Of a DNA stretch of 64,000 bases, positions 61,726-64,000 are shown in pieces. The position numbers were made by a program, and so were the translations under genes. Source of the DNA: Microbacterium allomyrinae (GTDB lineage: Bacteria; Actinomycetota; Actinomycetes; Actinomycetales; Microbacteriaceae); assembly GCF_020682705.1 (NCBI RefSeq), contig NZ_JAGTTN010000002.1, forward strand, positions 620,001-684,000, given 5' to 3'. Below the pieces are notes generated by a model. The model was not told the origin of the DNA, ran no database searches, and worked only from the letters and a program-made list of their open reading frames with translations. Position 1 is the stretch's first letter, and every line of letters begins with the position of its first letter.

Positions 61726-61926
61726 TCAGACGTAGCGCGGGCGCGGCGGGTTCAGCGCGCTGCGCAACCACATGCCGAGTCCGACGAGCGCGTCCACGAC
61801 AGGACGCGCCGGTGTGATCACGATGCCGCGGTCGACGACGCTGAGTCGGATCCGCTGCTCGAGGTCCAGGGCCGCCGCCCGCTCGCGGCTGAGGCGGTCG
61901 GCCAGGATCAGGGTGCTTCCATCCAT
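61726..61926 (-). CDS. 66-residue protein of unknown function
   Basis: A short reading frame with clear signals: AAGGGAAAGG just before ATG 61926 and a strong hairpin terminator directly after the stop. The sequence begins MDGSTLILADRLSRERAAAL and ends with the hydrophobic patch ALVGLGMWLRSAL followed by NPPRPRYV. No cysteine, no signal peptide. Its own promoter appears to lie in the 220 bases before ilvC's end. I do not recognise the family; the flanking signals argue it is real. Confidence 0.65.
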   Translation of the reverse strand: MDGSTLILADRLSRERAAALDLEQRIRLSVVDRGIVITPARPVVDALVGLGMWLRSALNPPRPRYV

Positions 61927-62067
61927 GGCCTTTCCCTTCTTCTCGATCGTCGGGTGGACGATGACGAAGGTGATGAGCGAGCCTCAGTGCGAGAGATACA
62001 TGAATGCCAGGACTCTCATGTGGACGGGCGTCCGTGGGGCCGCCGTGACGTCGCCGGGAACGCCGAA

Positions 62068-62094
62068 GGCCCGGCCCCTTGTAAGGGCCGGGCC
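62068..62094 (-). terminator. terminator after ilvC
   Basis: GGCCCGGCCC (62068-62077) pairs with GGGCCGGGCC (62085-62094), extended by CTT/AAG around a tiny loop, 55 bases after the ilvC stop. The minus-strand 3' side reads TTCGG. It closes the ilvBNC operon. Confidence 0.8.
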
Positions 62095-62148
62095 TCTGTG
62101 GCTCATGAAAAGCCGGGCTCGGCGGATCCCGCCGAGAGTCTGTCCGGA

Positions 62149-64000
<1,852 letters not shown>

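Overview
The window looks like a conserved chromosomal stretch of a high-GC actinobacterium of the family Microbacteriaceae, most likely Microbacterium or a close relative. Support comes from the very high GC content, the backbone gene order (leuCD-murA-plsC-gpsA-ddl, thiL, rsmD, recG-coaD-DUF177-rpmF-rnc-mutM-smc and ftsY/ffh/rpsP), several starts that look leaderless, and actinobacteria-typical families such as DUF3515, DUF2004 and tandem-GNAT proteins. I see no phage, transposase, CRISPR array or rRNA.

Region by region. 0-4.5 kb: end of rpsP, a GCS2-type ligase, ffh, and an ECF sigma factor preceded by a single-pass membrane protein. 4.6-9 kb: a TetR-VOC fusion regulator, the lipoate pair lipB-lipA, a DUF2004 protein and ftsY. 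9-12.4 kb is accessory: an ECF41-type sigma factor, a coupled stand-alone SnoaL-like protein, an NAD(P)-binding NmrA-like protein, and two neighbouring alpha/beta-hydrolase genes that have each lost their middle. 12.4-24.2 kb: smc, then an inserted module of two small proteins and two tandem-GNAT acetyltransferases, then mutM-rnc-rpmF-DUF177-coaD-recG. 24.3-35.7 kb: an acyltransferase, a lipoprotein, rsmD, a serine hydrolase, thiL, a DUF3515 lipoprotein, ddl-gpsA-plsC-murA (envelope) and leuDC. 36-39.3 kb: a TerC membrane protein behind a predicted yybP-ykoY Mn2+ riboswitch, and an ECF sigma/DUF4349 pair. 39.3-47.3 kb: two identical tRNA-Glu(CTC) genes, a metal-dependent hydrolase, the fructose PTS operon (fruR-fruK-fruA with ptsH), an aminoglycoside-phosphotransferase-fold protein, tRNA-Gln(CTG) and gltX. 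47.4-54.7 kb: a methyltransferase/MFS/FAH string, ilvE, leuB, and a DHA2-type exporter with a divergent TetR gene sharing an operator. 54.7-64 kb: a 66-bp perfect palindrome, serA, two small membrane proteins, a 1095-residue secreted lamin-tail/phosphoesterase protein, cutC, a 66-residue protein and ilvC-ilvN-ilvB (the last cut by the window edge).

Functionally, branched-chain amino acid synthesis recurs: leuC, leuD, leuB, ilvE, ilvC, ilvN and ilvB are all here but split over three loci. Peptidoglycan and membrane-lipid synthesis (murA, ddl, gpsA, plsC), SRP-dependent protein targeting (ffh, ftsY) and lipoate, CoA and thiamine-diphosphate cofactor steps (lipAB, coaD, thiL) form the housekeeping core. 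The accessory genes sit between these housekeeping blocks.

The least ordinary items are the ECF41 module with two matching promoter candidates, the small-peptide/double-GNAT module, the TerC riboswitch with a mutually exclusive stem, the 66-bp palindrome, the TetR-VOC fusion, the twin gutted hydrolases and the frequent heptamer GGATGCC/GGCATCC. All functional calls rest on reading the sequence and on knowledge of the families; no database search was run.
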